Shown: in pieces, positions 1 through 9,927 of the stretch
Layout: each line of letters starts with the position of its first letter
Numbering within the stretch: position 1 is the first letter of the stretch
From: Prodigiosinella confusarubida
GTDB taxonomy: Bacteria > Pseudomonadota > Gammaproteobacteria > Enterobacterales > Enterobacteriaceae
DNA: 64,000 bases
NCBI RefSeq assembly: GCF_002847015.1
Contig: NZ_CP025085.1
Location: forward strand, 1,364,001-1,428,000
Direction: 5' to 3'
Translations under genes and position numbers: made by a program
Notes under the pieces: generated by a model
Told to the model about the DNA's origin: nothing
Database searches by the model: none
What the model saw: the letters and a program-made list of their open reading frames with translations, nothing else

Positions 1-557
1 TGGAAGCCGAGAAGAAGAGACTGGACGTGAAAATCACGCCGCTGGTCTTCCTGATGAAAGCCGCTGCTAAAGCGCTGGAAGAATTCCCACGCTTCAACAG
101 CTCTATTTCCGAAGATGGTCAGAAGCTGACACTGAAGAAATATATCAATATCGGCGTGGCGGTTGATACACCGAATGGTCTGGTGGTTCCGGTATTCCGT
201 GATGTTAACAACAAAGGCATCATTGAATTGTCCCGCGAACTGGCGGTTATCTCCAAGAAAGCTCGCGATGGTAAGCTGACCGCATCTGATATGCAGGGTG
301 GCTGCTTTACTATTTCCAGCCTTGGCGGCATCGGCGGAACGGCGTTTACGCCGATCGTCAATGCACCGGAAGTGGCTATTCTGGGCGTGTCAAAATCGTC
401 CATGAAGCCGGTCTGGAACGGCAAAGAGTTTGCTCCGCGTCTGATGTTGCCGCTGTCACTGTCTTTTGACCATCGTGTCATTGATGGTGCCGCAGGTGCA
501 CGTTTCGCCGCATATATCAGTACGATAATGGCAGACATTCGTCGTCTGGTGATGTAA
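1..557 (+). CDS. aceF: Dihydrolipoyllysine acetyltransferase (PDH E2), C-terminal part
   Basis: This is the 3' end of the E2 core of pyruvate dehydrogenase, which transfers the acetyl group from lipoyl-lysine to CoA. The gene is cut by the window edge and only about 185 residues of the catalytic domain remain; the lipoyl domains and the subunit-binding domain lie outside. The reading frame is open from base 3. The catalytic motif DHRVIDG (His and Asp of the CAT-like active site) lies near the C-terminus, and the protein ends in DIRRLVM as in enterobacterial AceF. It is followed by a strong terminator and then lpd, the standard pdhR-aceE-aceF-lpd order. It is near-identical to the E. coli protein from memory, so identification is secure. 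Confidence 0.97.
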   Translation, partial: EAEKKRLDVKITPLVFLMKAAAKALEEFPRFNSSISEDGQKLTLKKYINIGVAVDTPNGLVVPVFRDVNNKGIIELSRELAVISKKARDGKLTASDMQGGCFTISSLGGIGGTAFTPIVNAPEVAILGVSKSSMKPVWNGKEFAPRLMLPLSLSFDHRVIDGAAGARFAAYISTIMADIRRLVM

Positions 558-561
558 CGGT

Positions 562-589
562 AAAGGCTGGCTCTGTGGCCAGCCTTTTT
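562..589 (+). terminator. Rho-independent terminator after aceF
   Basis: A 10-bp perfect stem (562-571 with 578-587) around the loop TCTGTG is followed by a run of T. It separates aceF from lpd, so lpd also needs its own promoter in the roughly 200 bp before its start. Confidence 0.9.
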
Positions 590-788
590 GTTAACGTCAG
601 TGCCGCAGGTCGGAACAGGCTCTCCTGCGGCGGTTGAGACACTGTTCACCCGAACATGCTTTGCAGATTATTAACAATTCTGTAAACTGCTGGCGGTGGA
701 AGCGTCCCGGTGGATGAAGGGCGTGCTTGAATTAACTCGCCATAAAAATGACGTCTGACCCGCCGGACAAACAAAACAAGAGGTCATG

Positions 789-2213
789 ATGAGTACTGAA
801 ATTAAAGCTCAGGTGGTGGTGCTTGGCGCGGGTCCTGCAGGATATTCTGCAGCATTCCGTTGCGCAGATTTAGGTCTGGACACCGTACTGGTAGAACGTT
901 ATGCCACCCTGGGTGGTGTGTGTCTGAATGTAGGTTGTATCCCCTCGAAAGCATTACTGCACGTAGCTAAAGTCATTGAAGAAGCCAAAGCGCTGGCGGA
1001 ACACGGCATTGTGTTTGGTGAACCGCAGACTGACATCGACAAAATTCGTACTTGGAAAGAAAAAGTCATCAACCAGCTGACGGGTGGTCTGGCTGGTATG
1101 GCGAAAGGCCGTAAAGTTAAAGTGATTAACGGTCTGGGTAAATTTACCGGCCCGAATACGCTGGTTGTCGATGGTGAAAACGGCAAAACTACCGTTAATT
1201 TCGATAACGCCATTATCGCGGCAGGTTCCCGTCCGATTCAGTTGCCATTCATTCCACATGAAGACCCACGCATATGGGATTCTACTGATGCGCTGGAGCT
1301 GAAAACCGTGCCAGGGCGCATGCTGCTCATGGGCGGCGGTATCATCGGTCTGGAAATGGGTACTGTTTATCATGCGCTTGGTTCACAGATCGACGTAGTT
1401 GAAATGTTGGATCAAGTCATTCCGGCAGCGGATAAAGATGTCGTTAAAGTGTTTACCAAACGCATCAGCAAGAAATTCACCCTGATGTTGGAAACCAAAG
1501 TGACCGCCGTCGAAGCCAAAGAAGATGGTATCTATGTCACAATGGAAGGCAAAAAAGCGCCTGCCGAACCACAGCGTTATGACGCAGTGCTGGTCGCGAT
1601 TGGCCGCGTACCAAATGGTAAACTGCTGGATGCAGGTCAGGCTGGCGTGGAAGTCGACGATCGTGGTTTCATTCATGTCGACAAACAGATGCGTACCAAC
1701 GTACCTCACATCTATGCTATTGGCGACATCGTAGGTCAGCCTATGCTGGCGCATAAAGGTGTACATGAGGGACATGTGGCAGCTGAAGTTATCGCTGGCA
1801 AGAAGCATTACTTCGACCCGAAAGTCATCCCGTCCATTGCTTACACTGAACCAGAAGTGGCGTGGGTGGGCTTGACCGAGAAAGAAGCCAAAGAGAAAGG
1901 CATCAGCTACGAAACCGCAACTTTCCCATGGGCTGCCTCTGGGCGTGCCATTGCCTCTGATTGCGCAGATGGTATGACCAAACTGATTTTCGACAAGGAA
2001 ACCCATCGTGTTATTGGTGGCGCGATTGTCGGTACTAACGGTGGTGAGCTGTTGGGTGAAATCGGTCTGGCGATTGAGATGGGTTGCGATGCGGAAGATA
2101 TCGCACTGACTATTCATGCGCATCCGACGTTGCATGAATCTGTTGGTCTGGCGGCCGAGATTTTCGAAGGCAGCATTACTGACCTGCCGAATCCGAAAGC
2201 AAAAAAGAAATAA
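789..2213 (+). CDS. lpd: Dihydrolipoyl dehydrogenase (E3)
   Basis: This flavoenzyme reoxidises dihydrolipoyl groups for the pyruvate and 2-oxoglutarate dehydrogenase complexes and the glycine cleavage system, using FAD and NAD+. The N-terminal FAD motif GAGPAGYSAA is followed by the redox disulfide in GGVCLNVGCIPSKA (about residues 42-55). The NAD-binding motif GGGIIGLEMG is near residue 183, and the C-terminal HAHPTLHES carries the active-site His-Glu. Two ATG codons stand in tandem (786 and 789); the second gives MSTEIK, the conserved enterobacterial N-terminus, and is preferred. Length of 474 residues is normal. It lies downstream of aceF behind a terminator, consistent with independent expression. 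Confidence 0.98.
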   Translation: MSTEIKAQVVVLGAGPAGYSAAFRCADLGLDTVLVERYATLGGVCLNVGCIPSKALLHVAKVIEEAKALAEHGIVFGEPQTDIDKIRTWKEKVINQLTGGLAGMAKGRKVKVINGLGKFTGPNTLVVDGENGKTTVNFDNAIIAAGSRPIQLPFIPHEDPRIWDSTDALELKTVPGRMLLMGGGIIGLEMGTVYHALGSQIDVVEMLDQVIPAADKDVVKVFTKRISKKFTLMLETKVTAVEAKEDGIYVTMEGKKAPAEPQRYDAVLVAIGRVPNGKLLDAGQAGVEVDDRGFIHVDKQMRTNVPHIYAIGDIVGQPMLAHKGVHEGHVAAEVIAGKKHYFDPKVIPSIAYTEPEVAWVGLTEKEAKEKGISYETATFPWAASGRAIASDCADGMTKLIFDKETHRVIGGAIVGTNGGELLGEIGLAIEMGCDAEDIALTIHAHPTLHESVGLAAEIFEGSITDLPNPKAKKK

Positions 2214-2261
2214 ATTTTCCCATCCCTGATGCCGGTCACTTAGGCTGAATTTCAGGGAGAA

Positions 2262-2304
2262 GCCCATGGGGGAGGTTCCCAAAGGGATACCTCATCCTGT
2301 GGGC
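2262..2304 (+). other. Strong stem-loop in the lpd 3' UTR
   Basis: An outer stem GCCCA/TGGGC (2262-2266 with 2300-2304) encloses a nested arm in which GAGGT-TCCC pairs with GGGA-TACCTC around an AAA loop. It has no T-tract, so it is not a simple terminator. It could be an mRNA-stabilising or processing structure; no named RNA family was recognised. Confidence 0.45.
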
Positions 2305-2403
2305 CACCCCGAATACCTGGGCATTTAAACGATCGACATTCCCCGTATCTTTAGTCACCTGCTGTCTGAAGGCTGGGACGCTCCATTAAGCATTTCATAT
2401 TCT

Positions 2404-2429
2404 ATCCGGCACATGTTGCCGGATTTTTT
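2404..2429 (+). terminator. Rho-independent terminator downstream of lpd
   Basis: The 8-bp perfect stem ATCCGGCA/TGCCGGAT (2404-2411 with 2417-2424) has loop CATGT and is followed by six T. It ends the lpd transcript about 190 bp after the stop codon. Confidence 0.9.
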
Positions 2430-2537
2430 CTACCTATATCGCAGAATTTCACTTCTCTTCCGCCGTTCTTATTTCTGTCAATTACAATCAACTCTCTATA
2501 AAAGAAACGTCGTTTTATTTTTATGGTGAGAATAATA

Positions 2538-3710
2538 ATGAAACTGAACCGATTACGTAACACCCTCTGTTTGCTGACAATGTGTCTGGTAAGTGCTTCA
2601 TTGATGGCTAACGACAAGGATTACCAAACATCCGCGGTTACTGAAGACGCGTTGCCAACGTTCTATCCGCAACTCAAGCAGCAGATGACTTATTCAGACT
2701 CTTGGCTGTCTGGGCACGATAAGAATTTCAGTCAGTGGAAAGTACAGTCACGAAATAAGGTTCGTGCATTGTTACTGACGCCGGATTCCAGTAAAGCGTT
2801 TGATCCGCAAATGGTGGATCAACAGGATCGCGGCAGTTATAAAGCTGAAAAAGTGGCATTTAATCTGACAGACGAGAGCCGAGTGCTCGGACTGCTACTC
2901 ATCCCAAAAACACCTGGCCCTCATCCGGCCGTGATTTTGCTGCATGACCATGGCGCGAAGTTTGATATCGGCAAAGAGAAAATGATTAAGCCATGGGGGG
3001 ATGAAGCACAACTGACGTCGGCGCGGGCATGGGCAGATAAATATTTTACTGGCCGATTTGTGGGTGACGAACTGGCCAAGCGTGGTTATGTGGTGTTGGC
3101 AGTGGATGCCGTTGGCTGGGGGGATCGTGGGCCGTTGAAATATGAGCAGCAGCAGGCGTTGGCCAGTAATTTCTTCAATCTGGGACGTTCACTGGCGGGA
3201 ACGATGGCGTATGAAGATATGCGAACGCTTGATTTCCTTGCCTCGCTGAAACAGGTCGACCCGCAACGTATTGGCATCGTAGGTTTTTCGATGGGCGCGT
3301 ATCGTGCCTGGCAATTGGCGGCGTTGTCTAACAAAGCCGCCGCAACAGTAGCGGTTTCCTGGATGGGAACCTACGAAGGGTTGATGACACCAGGCAACAA
3401 CGTATTGCGTGGTCAGTCGTCGTTTTACATGCTACATCCAGGATTGTCATCCTATTTCGATTTCCCTGATGTGGCCAGTATTGCCGCTCCCAAACCGATG
3501 TTAGTCTTCAACGGTGGCAAGGATAAACTCTTCCCCGTCAGCGCGGTAGAAGCCGCTTATGACAAAATGCACCGAGTCTGGCGTTCACAACATGCCGACG
3601 ACAAGCTGGAAACACGTATCTGGCCGGAATTAGGGCATGTGTTTTATCAGGAGCAGCAGGATGTGGCTTTCCAATGGTTGGATCGTTGGCTGATGCCGGA
3701 GAAAAAGTAG
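2538..3710 (+). CDS. Exported alpha/beta hydrolase of the dienelactone-hydrolase/esterase type
   Basis: The product is a predicted periplasmic or secreted alpha/beta-hydrolase of 390 residues. ATG 2538 is chosen because it directly starts a signal peptide (MKLNRLRNT, hydrophobic core, cleavage near SLMA-ND) and lies 8 bases after GGTGAG. An upstream in-frame ATG at 2523 would only lengthen the leader. The nucleophile elbow is GFSMG (GxSxG) near residue 255. The acid is probably in NGGKDKLFP and the His in ELGHVF near the C-terminus. HDHGAK near residue 138 fits the oxyanion region. It sits alone between lpd and acnB, a place where enterobacteria vary. Substrate is unknown; an esterase acting on plant-derived acylated sugars is only a guess. 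Confidence 0.75.
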   Translation: MKLNRLRNTLCLLTMCLVSASLMANDKDYQTSAVTEDALPTFYPQLKQQMTYSDSWLSGHDKNFSQWKVQSRNKVRALLLTPDSSKAFDPQMVDQQDRGSYKAEKVAFNLTDESRVLGLLLIPKTPGPHPAVILLHDHGAKFDIGKEKMIKPWGDEAQLTSARAWADKYFTGRFVGDELAKRGYVVLAVDAVGWGDRGPLKYEQQQALASNFFNLGRSLAGTMAYEDMRTLDFLASLKQVDPQRIGIVGFSMGAYRAWQLAALSNKAAATVAVSWMGTYEGLMTPGNNVLRGQSSFYMLHPGLSSYFDFPDVASIAAPKPMLVFNGGKDKLFPVSAVEAAYDKMHRVWRSQHADDKLETRIWPELGHVFYQEQQDVAFQWLDRWLMPEKK

Positions 3711-3767
3711 TCACTTCTCTGGAGAGAAATTCTCTGTATATCGGCGTAGTTTGACACTGCATTTTCA

Positions 3768-3795
3768 GTCAGTCCTCAGAATGATGAGGGCTGAC
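3768..3795 (+). terminator. Hairpin after the hydrolase gene
   Basis: An 11-bp stem with one G-T pair (3768-3778 with 3785-3795) and a 6-base loop lies 58 bp after the stop codon. There is no T-tract behind it, so it may be a weak or Rho-assisted terminator. Confidence 0.5.
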
Positions 3796-4176
3796 ATTGG
3801 CGGCAATACCAGGTGGTGCCATATTGTGGACATAGTAGAACGATCCCTTTCTTAACTCATTGTTATTTTGAGTTTCTTTTGCTTTTTAGCGAAACACTTC
3901 TTTTGTCTTTTATATGCTAGAGCGGCCTGCAAATTACGTGCTATTCTGGCAATACAGACAGTAACAATAGGGTCATATTGAGACGTGAATCGATTAAGTA
4001 ACAAAACAATGTTGCTATTATGTGAATGAATTAACAATCAATTCAAATCCTGATATGCTCAACAGGCTGGACCGGACACTCTGACCCTACATCCACACGC
4101 TTACATTCAGGCATGGACATCACAACCGGAAGCAGAGCGCCGGGTTAATTAAGACAATGAGAGCGAGGAGAAAGTC
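3796..4176 (+). promoter_or_regulatory. acnB upstream region
   Basis: This 380-bp AT-rich stretch has no convincing gene. It must hold the acnB promoter. A possible -10 (TATGCT, near 4053) lies in the second half, but I could not pick a clear -35. The ribosome-binding stretch GAGCGAGGAGAAA stands at 4160-4172, just before the GTG start. Confidence 0.4.
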
Positions 4177-6774
4177 GTGCTAGAAGAATATCGTAAGCAC
4201 GTAGCCGAGCGGGCTGCACAAGGGATCGTTCCTAAACCATTAGACGCCGCACAGATGGCGGCATTGGTGGAATTGCTGAAGAATCCTCCCGCTGGTGAAG
4301 AAGCATTTTTAGTCGATCTGTTAGTCAATCGCGTTCCGCCGGGTGTTGATGAGGCGGCCTACGTCAAAGCGGGTTTCCTGGCCGCCATCACCAAGGGTGA
4401 AGCCGTGTCTCCCCTTATTACGCCGGAAAAAGCCACCGAACTGTTGGGTACCATGCAGGGTGGATACAATATTCATCCACTGATTGACGCGCTGGAAAAC
4501 CCCACGCTGGCGCCCATCGCCGTCACGGCGTTGTCTCACACCCTGTTGATGTTTGACAACTTCTATGATGTGGAAGAGAAAGCCAAGGCTGGTAATGCTT
4601 ACGCCAAACAGGTGATCCAATCCTGGGCGGAGGCCGAATGGTTCCTGTCTCGCCCGGCGCTGGCAGAAAAAATTACCGTGACCGTTTTCAAGGTGACGGG
4701 AGAAACCAACACTGATGACCTGTCTCCGGCACCGGATGCCTGGTCCCGTCCCGACATTCCGCTGCATGCTCTGGCGATGTTGAAAAATGCCCGTGACGGC
4801 ATTGAGCCGGATCAAGCCGGCGTGGTGGGGCCCATCAAACAGTTGCAGGCGCTGGATCAGAAAGGGTTCCCGCTGGCTTATGTGGGCGATGTGGTGGGAA
4901 CCGGCTCGTCCCGCAAATCGGCCACCAACTCGGTGCTGTGGTTTATGGGAGACGATATCCCCAACGTCCCGAACAAACGCGCTGGTGGCGTGGTGCTGGG
5001 GGGTAAAATCGCGCCGATTTTCTTCAACACGATGGAAGATGCGGGCGCATTACCGATTGAAGTCGATGTTGCCAAACTGAATATGGGCGACGTGATTGAC
5101 ATTTACCCCTACAAAGGGGAAGTGCGTCATCATGATACCGACGCGCTGTTGGCGACCTTTGAACTGAAAACCGACGTGTTACTCGACGAAGTGCGTGCCG
5201 GTGGACGTATCCCGTTGATTATTGGCCGTGGGTTGACCACCAAAGCCCGTGAATCGCTCGGGTTGCCGCCCAGCGAGGTCTTCCGTATCGCCAAAGCGGT
5301 CGCCGCCAGCAGCAAAGGCTTCTCGCTGGCGCAGAAAATGGTGGGGCGCGCCTGTGGCGTGGCCGGTGTTCGTCCGAACGAATATTGCGAGCCGAAGATG
5401 ACGTCGGTGGGGTCGCAGGACACCACCGGTCCGATGACCCGTGACGAGCTGAAAGATTTGGCCTGCCTCGGTTTCTCGGCGGATCTGGTGATGCAGTCTT
5501 TCTGTCATACCGCCGCCTACCCGAAGCCGGTTGATGTCACCACACACCATACGCTGCCCGATTTCATCATGAACCGTGGTGGAGTGTCGCTGCGTCCCGG
5601 TGACGGTATCATCCACTCCTGGCTGAACCGGATGCTGCTGCCGGATACGGTCGGTACCGGAGGGGATTCCCACACCCGTTTCCCGATAGGCATTTCTTTC
5701 CCGGCGGGGTCGGGGCTGGTGGCGTTTGCGGCGGCGACAGGCGTGATGCCGCTGGATATGCCGGAGTCGGTACTGGTGCGTTTCAAAGGCAAAATGCAAC
5801 CAGGTATCACGCTGCGGGATTTGGTGCACGCGATCCCTTATTACGCCATTCAGCAGGGGTTGCTGACTGTCGAGAAGAAAGGCAAGAAAAACATCTTTTC
5901 CGGCCGTATTCTGGAAATTGAAGGGTTGCCGGATCTCAAGGTCGAGCAGGCGTTTGAACTGGCGGATGCGTCTGCCGAGCGTTCGGCGGCGGGTTGCACC
6001 ATCAAACTGGACAAGGCGCCGATCATCGAATATCTCCACTCCAACATCGTCTTGCTGAAGTGGATGATTGCCGAAGGTTATGGCGACCGTCGCACGTTGG
6101 AGCGTCGTATTCAGGGGATGGAAAAATGGCTGGCGGAGCCGACGTTGCTGGAAGCGGATGCGGATGCGGAATACGCCGCGGTGATCGAGATCGATTTGGC
6201 GCAAGTCAAAGAGCCGATTCTGTGCGCGCCGAACGATCCGGATGACGCCCGTCTGTTATCTGATGTGGCGAACAGCAAGATTGATGAAGTGTTCATCGGC
6301 TCCTGCATGACTAACATCGGTCATTTCCGGGCGGCGGGGAAATTGCTGGATCAGCATAAAGGTCAGTTGCCGACCCGGCTGTGGGTGGCGCCACCGACAC
6401 GGATGGATGCCGCGCAGTTAACGGAAGAAGGCTACTACAGCGTGTTTGGCAAGAGCGGTGCGCGGATTGAAATCCCCGGTTGTTCGCTGTGCATGGGGAA
6501 TCAGGCACGGGTGGCGGAAGGGGCGACGGTGGTGTCCACGTCGACGCGTAACTTCCCGAACCGTTTGGGTAATGATGCGAATGTCTATCTGGCGTCAGCG
6601 GAGCTGGCGGCGGTTTCCGCGCTGTTGGGCCGTTTGCCGATGCCGGAAGAGTACCAGACCTACATGGCACAGGTGGATAAGACCGCGGGCGATACCTATC
6701 GTTACCTGAATTTTGACCACTTACAGCAGTATACGGAAAAAGCGGATGCAGTGATCTTCCAGACTGCCGTTTAA
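4177..6774 (+). CDS. acnB: Aconitate hydratase B
   Basis: AcnB converts citrate to isocitrate (and 2-methyl-cis-aconitate to 2-methylisocitrate) and is the main TCA-cycle aconitase during exponential growth. The 865-residue length equals E. coli AcnB. The N-terminal HEAT-like domain precedes the swivelling domain, the arrangement specific to AcnB. The three 4Fe-4S ligands are visible in [10 protein letters not shown] and CSLCMGN near the C-terminus. GTG at 4177 gives MLEEYRKH as in E. coli, behind a strong purine-rich ribosome site. A strong terminator follows, so it is monocistronic. Apo-AcnB is known to bind mRNA in relatives; nothing here tests that. Confidence 0.98.
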   Translation: MLEEYRKHVAERAAQGIVPKPLDAAQMAALVELLKNPPAGEEAFLVDLLVNRVPPGVDEAAYVKAGFLAAITKGEAVSPLITPEKATELLGTMQGGYNIHPLIDALENPTLAPIAVTALSHTLLMFDNFYDVEEKAKAGNAYAKQVIQSWAEAEWFLSRPALAEKITVTVFKVTGETNTDDLSPAPDAWSRPDIPLHALAMLKNARDGIEPDQAGVVGPIKQLQALDQKGFPLAYVGDVVGTGSSRKSATNSVLWFMGDDIPNVPNKRAGGVVLGGKIAPIFFNTMEDAGALPIEVDVAKLNMGDVIDIYPYKGEVRHHDTDALLATFELKTDVLLDEVRAGGRIPLIIGRGLTTKARESLGLPPSEVFRIAKAVAASSKGFSLAQKMVGRACGVAGVRPNEYCEPKMTSVGSQDTTGPMTRDELKDLACLGFSADLVMQSFCHTAAYPKPVDVTTHHTLPDFIMNRGGVSLRPGDGIIHSWLNRMLLPDTVGTGGDSHTRFPIGISFPAGSGLVAFAAATGVMPLDMPESVLVRFKGKMQPGITLRDLVHAIPYYAIQQGLLTVEKKGKKNIFSGRILEIEGLPDLKVEQAFELADASAERSAAGCTIKLDKAPIIEYLHSNIVLLKWMIAEGYGDRRTLERRIQGMEKWLAEPTLLEADADAEYAAVIEIDLAQVKEPILCAPNDPDDARLLSDVANSKIDEVFIGSCMTNIGHFRAAGKLLDQHKGQLPTRLWVAPPTRMDAAQLTEEGYYSVFGKSGARIEIPGCSLCMGNQARVAEGATVVSTSTRNFPNRLGNDANVYLASAELAAVSALLGRLPMPEEYQTYMAQVDKTAGDTYRYLNFDHLQQYTEKADAVIFQTAV

Positions 6775-6796
6775 ATCGTTATAGTTATGCCCGCAT

Positions 6797-6826
6797 AAAA
6801 GGGAGGCCGTTTGGCCTCCCTTTTTT
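6797..6826 (+). terminator. Rho-independent terminator after acnB
   Basis: A 12-bp stem (6797-6808 with 6813-6824) with loop GTTT contains AGGGAGGCC/GGCCTCCCT and ends in a T-run. It is a textbook terminator. Confidence 0.95.
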
Positions 6827-6906
6827 ACTGCCAATTTGCGGGCTGTCACTACGGCATCTCCGTCTGGTAGCTACACTGACTATAGCGTACTCACAGGAGA
6901 ATCATC

Positions 6907-7269
6907 ATGGACTATGAATTTTTACGCGATCTGACTGGTCAGGTAATTGTCAAAATGTCGATGGGGCATGAGGCAGTTGGGCACTGGTTTAATGAGGAAG
7001 TAAAAAGTCAGTTGGCACTCCTGGACGAGATTGAAAATGCGGCGCGTGATGTCGCTGGAAGTGAACGCCAGTGGCAGCATATTGGGCATGAGTACACATT
7101 ATTGCTAGACAGTGAAGAAGTCTTGATTCGTGCAAATCAGCTTGAACTTGATGGTGATGAGATAGAAGAAGGGATGAGTTATTACGACGAGGAAAGTCTG
7201 TCGCTGTGCGGGCTGGATGATTTTCTCGATCTGGTTGTGAAATACCGGGCGTTTGTGCAAAAGAGTTGA
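6907..7269 (+). CDS. yacL: YacL, UPF0231 family protein
   Basis: A 120-residue acidic protein conserved next to acnB in enterobacteria. The start MDYEFLRD and the block [16 protein letters not shown] are hallmark stretches of YacL. No enzymatic motif, signal peptide or membrane segment is visible, and its function is not established to my knowledge. ATG 6907 follows AGGAGA at a good distance. It has its own short upstream region after the acnB terminator. Confidence 0.93.
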   Translation: MDYEFLRDLTGQVIVKMSMGHEAVGHWFNEEVKSQLALLDEIENAARDVAGSERQWQHIGHEYTLLLDSEEVLIRANQLELDGDEIEEGMSYYDEESLSLCGLDDFLDLVVKYRAFVQKS

Positions 7270-7456
7270 AATATCCGATAGTAATACAGTGCGAAGTGGA
7301 ACCTCACTAGCAAGGTCGGGCAGTCGGGAAATGGCAAGAGTCTCTGGCACCAGAGCAGAGTGTAGTAGGCTGTTGTCGGTGTTGAAGCGTTGCAGGTCGT
7401 GGGTCACAAACCACACTTATTGTCGCACGATCGGTATAGTTAATGACAATACTGAA

Positions 7457-7491
7457 AGAGAGTACGGTCAAAGCCACAAACCGTACTCTCT
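7457..7491. terminator. Long inverted repeat between yacL and the MFS gene
   Basis: Arms AGAGAGTACGGT (7457-7468) and ACCGTACTCTCT (7480-7491) form a perfect 12-bp stem with an 11-base loop. It lies about 30 bp after the stop of the leftward MFS gene and could serve as a bidirectional terminator, though T-runs are weak on both sides. Confidence 0.6.
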
Positions 7492-7522
7492 GATTATTGG
7501 TGCGCTTACCATTGCGGATGGG

Positions 7523-8842
7523 TCAAACTCTTCCCATCGATAACTGATGTGTTGAAGGCGCATCAGGATCCTCGATTGGCTCAACTTTTCCCATGAGGAG
7601 TAGGTAGTTCAGGATGCCGATGGCGACTAACACGGAGGAGAAGACTAACGCCCAGGTAAAGGATCCTGTGGCGGAGACAATGGCTCCGGTTACAATCGGT
7701 CCGATCGCACCGCCCATGTTGGAAACGCTGTTTTGCAGACCAGCGACCACAGAAACGCTGTTTCTGGGAGCTACGTCACCTGGCAAAGCCCAAACCTGAG
7801 AAGCGGCGACTGTTGTGCCTGACTTAGCCACGCACAACAGGAATACGGTCATGGATACTGAGTCGGTGAAGGGTGCAAAGCCAATGCAAAGCGCCATCAG
7901 TAGTCCGATAGTCAAAAACAGCTTGCGGGTGGCAGTCAGTGATAACATTTTTTTATGCACTATTCTGTCGGATGACCAGCCAGCGATGACTTCGATAATC
8001 ATGCCGCACAACAGAGGCAGGGCGGCGATTATCCCCATTTTGATGAAGTCCATCCCTTTATCTTTTACCAGGTAAGTCGGCAACCAAGTGATAAAGAAGT
8101 AGGAGGTGTAATTGATGGTAAAGAAGCCGATGCACATAGCCCAGATATTGCGGTAGCGCAGCAATTTGTACCACTTCATCGGACGAACGTTTCTATCACC
8201 ATGCTTACGGGTTTGGCCATCGCGGATCAACCTTACTTCTTGTTGACTGATTTTCTTATGTTCTTCCGGGTTTTCCGAGTAGATAAAGTACCAGGCAATC
8301 ACCCATAGCAGCCCGACAGCACCGATGATCAAAAAAGTCAGTCTCCAGTCGAACATGTAAATCATCCAGACGATCAGTGGCATAGCCACGGCACCACCAA
8401 ATTTCGACGCACTGTCGAATAGACCGGAGACGGTGGCCCGTTCTTTATCCGGGAACCAGCGAGCGGTGATCCCGGCGTTACTGGGATAAGCTGCTGCTTC
8501 ACCCACGCCTAGTGCCAGACGTAGTGCCAGCAGGGATTTAAAGCCGGTTGCCAGCCCCATCATTGAGGTGGCAATAGACCACCAGGTGACGGCTAACCCC
8601 AATCCTTTTTTCTGACCAAAGCGATCGGCAAACCAGCCAGCGGGAATTTGCAGTAACGCATAGGACCAGAAAAATGCAGCCATAATAAAGCCCATTGTTT
8701 CGGGGCTCAGATTCAGTTCATCAATAAGATGCGGTGCAGCGGCAGATAGCACAGTACGGTCAATATAGTTAATGGCAATTGCCAACCACATCAGGCCTGC
8801 AATCCACCACCGGATACGGGTGTTACCTGTATGAGAAGTCAT
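7523..8842 (-). CDS. MFS transporter, ACS (sugar-acid/H+ symporter) family
   Basis: The product is a 12-helix inner-membrane major facilitator of about 439 residues, of the anion:cation symporter family that includes the glucarate, galactonate and hexuronate permeases. The first helix ends in NYIDRTVLSAAAP and the helix 2-3 loop reads GWFADRFGQKKG, both typical of the family. The start at 8842 (MTSHTGNTR) is preferred over an ATG six codons upstream. It ends a four-gene leftward unit with a hydroxyacid dehydrogenase, a DapA-type aldolase and an Fe-alcohol dehydrogenase, divergent from a four-carbon acid kinase and PdxA2. The likely substrate is therefore an acid sugar such as threonate or a longer aldonate (inference). 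Confidence 0.85.
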   Translation of the reverse strand: MTSHTGNTRIRWWIAGLMWLAIAINYIDRTVLSAAAPHLIDELNLSPETMGFIMAAFFWSYALLQIPAGWFADRFGQKKGLGLAVTWWSIATSMMGLATGFKSLLALRLALGVGEAAAYPSNAGITARWFPDKERATVSGLFDSASKFGGAVAMPLIVWMIYMFDWRLTFLIIGAVGLLWVIAWYFIYSENPEEHKKISQQEVRLIRDGQTRKHGDRNVRPMKWYKLLRYRNIWAMCIGFFTINYTSYFFITWLPTYLVKDKGMDFIKMGIIAALPLLCGMIIEVIAGWSSDRIVHKKMLSLTATRKLFLTIGLLMALCIGFAPFTDSVSMTVFLLCVAKSGTTVAASQVWALPGDVAPRNSVSVVAGLQNSVSNMGGAIGPIVTGAIVSATGSFTWALVFSSVLVAIGILNYLLLMGKVEPIEDPDAPSTHQLSMGRV

Positions 8843-8926
8843 AGTCGTAGCCCTATACATAGATTATCGTTGGTTGAATCAATGTTCAGCTTTTTGTCGA
8901 GGGAGGAGGTGGTGCCCCCGGCTTAT

Positions 8927-9877
8927 TTACAGATTGTTCATCACATTGGCGGGAGGCTGCTTCTGCTTCACGCATTGAATAATTTGCTGCACACAACGGG
9001 CGCTGATGGCGCTGATGGCCCCGTCGGTATATCCCGCGATATGTGAGGTGGGAATGAAATTAGTCAGGGAAAATAGCGGATGCTCTGTCAGCGGTTCATG
9101 CTCAAAAACGTCGGCGGCGGCACCTGCGATGGTGTTGTCAACCAACACCTGATAAAGGTCGCTTTCGCTGATCACACCACCTCGTGACACGTTGACCAAA
9201 AAAGCGGATTTTTTCATCTGGCGCAGACGCGCGGTATTAAACAGATTGTGCGTCTCCTGGGTCAGCGGCGTATGCAGGGTGATAAAATCGCTCTGCTCTG
9301 TCAGCTCATCCAGTGAGACAAACTGAATGTTATATTCAGCGGCAAACTGCTGGTCGGGATAAAAATCGAAAGCCAGCACTCGCATGTTAAAACCGTTGGC
9401 TCGCAGGGCGACCTGTTTGCCAATATTCCCCAAGCCGATAATGCCCAGCGTTTTTCCATAAACATCGGCGGCAAAAATATGCGGCCAGTGGCCGGCGCGG
9501 GTTTCCACCGCTGCCGTTATTACTTGGCGTGCCATATTGAGGATTAATGCAAAAGTAAAGTCGGCAACTGCATGTTTATTGGCATCCGGGACGTTAGTCA
9601 CATAAATGCCTCTGGCCTGAGTGGCCTGCAAATCTATATTGTCGACGCCTACGCCATGCTTGCAGATAATTTTTAATTGTGGAGCAAGATCCAGCAGATC
9701 ATTATTGACATCGGTAAACGCCACAATCATTGCCACAGTATCAGCCAGGTGTGGTTCCAGCGTGCTTAACTGCACATCTGCAGGCAAGGTAATCAGTTCA
9801 AAACCCTGTTCCTGTAACACAGTGATCGGCTGTGGATCATATTTGGCAAAAGAAGGGGAGGTACAGATCACTTTCAT
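8927..9877 (-). CDS. D-2-hydroxyacid dehydrogenase, NAD(P)-dependent
   Basis: A 316-residue member of the D-isomer-specific 2-hydroxyacid dehydrogenase family. The nucleotide motif GLGNIG lies near residue 148. The catalytic Arg is in NVSRGG, the Glu in FEHEPL and the His in TSHIAGYT. It falls in the phosphoglycerate-dehydrogenase-like/hydroxypyruvate reductase group rather than the short formate-type group. It interconverts a 2-keto acid and a D-2-hydroxy acid; the actual acid is unknown. It lies 50 bp after the aldolase gene and 84 bp before the MFS gene, in one operon. Confidence 0.85.
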   Translation of the reverse strand: MKVICTSPSFAKYDPQPITVLQEQGFELITLPADVQLSTLEPHLADTVAMIVAFTDVNNDLLDLAPQLKIICKHGVGVDNIDLQATQARGIYVTNVPDANKHAVADFTFALILNMARQVITAAVETRAGHWPHIFAADVYGKTLGIIGLGNIGKQVALRANGFNMRVLAFDFYPDQQFAAEYNIQFVSLDELTEQSDFITLHTPLTQETHNLFNTARLRQMKKSAFLVNVSRGGVISESDLYQVLVDNTIAGAAADVFEHEPLTEHPLFSLTNFIPTSHIAGYTDGAISAISARCVQQIIQCVKQKQPPANVMNNL

Positions 9878-9927
9878 TATATTTTCCCTGGTGTTAACAC
9901 GGGCAGCGGCAGTGCGCTGCCGCTAAT

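Noticed and set aside
3852-4037. A 61-codon frame upstream of acnB on the minus strand
   Set aside because: No ribosome site, low-complexity Lys-rich end and no homology known to me.
5179-6204. A 341-codon minus-strand frame inside acnB
   Set aside because: Antisense of a highly conserved, codon-biased gene; Arg/His-rich composition typical of shadow frames.
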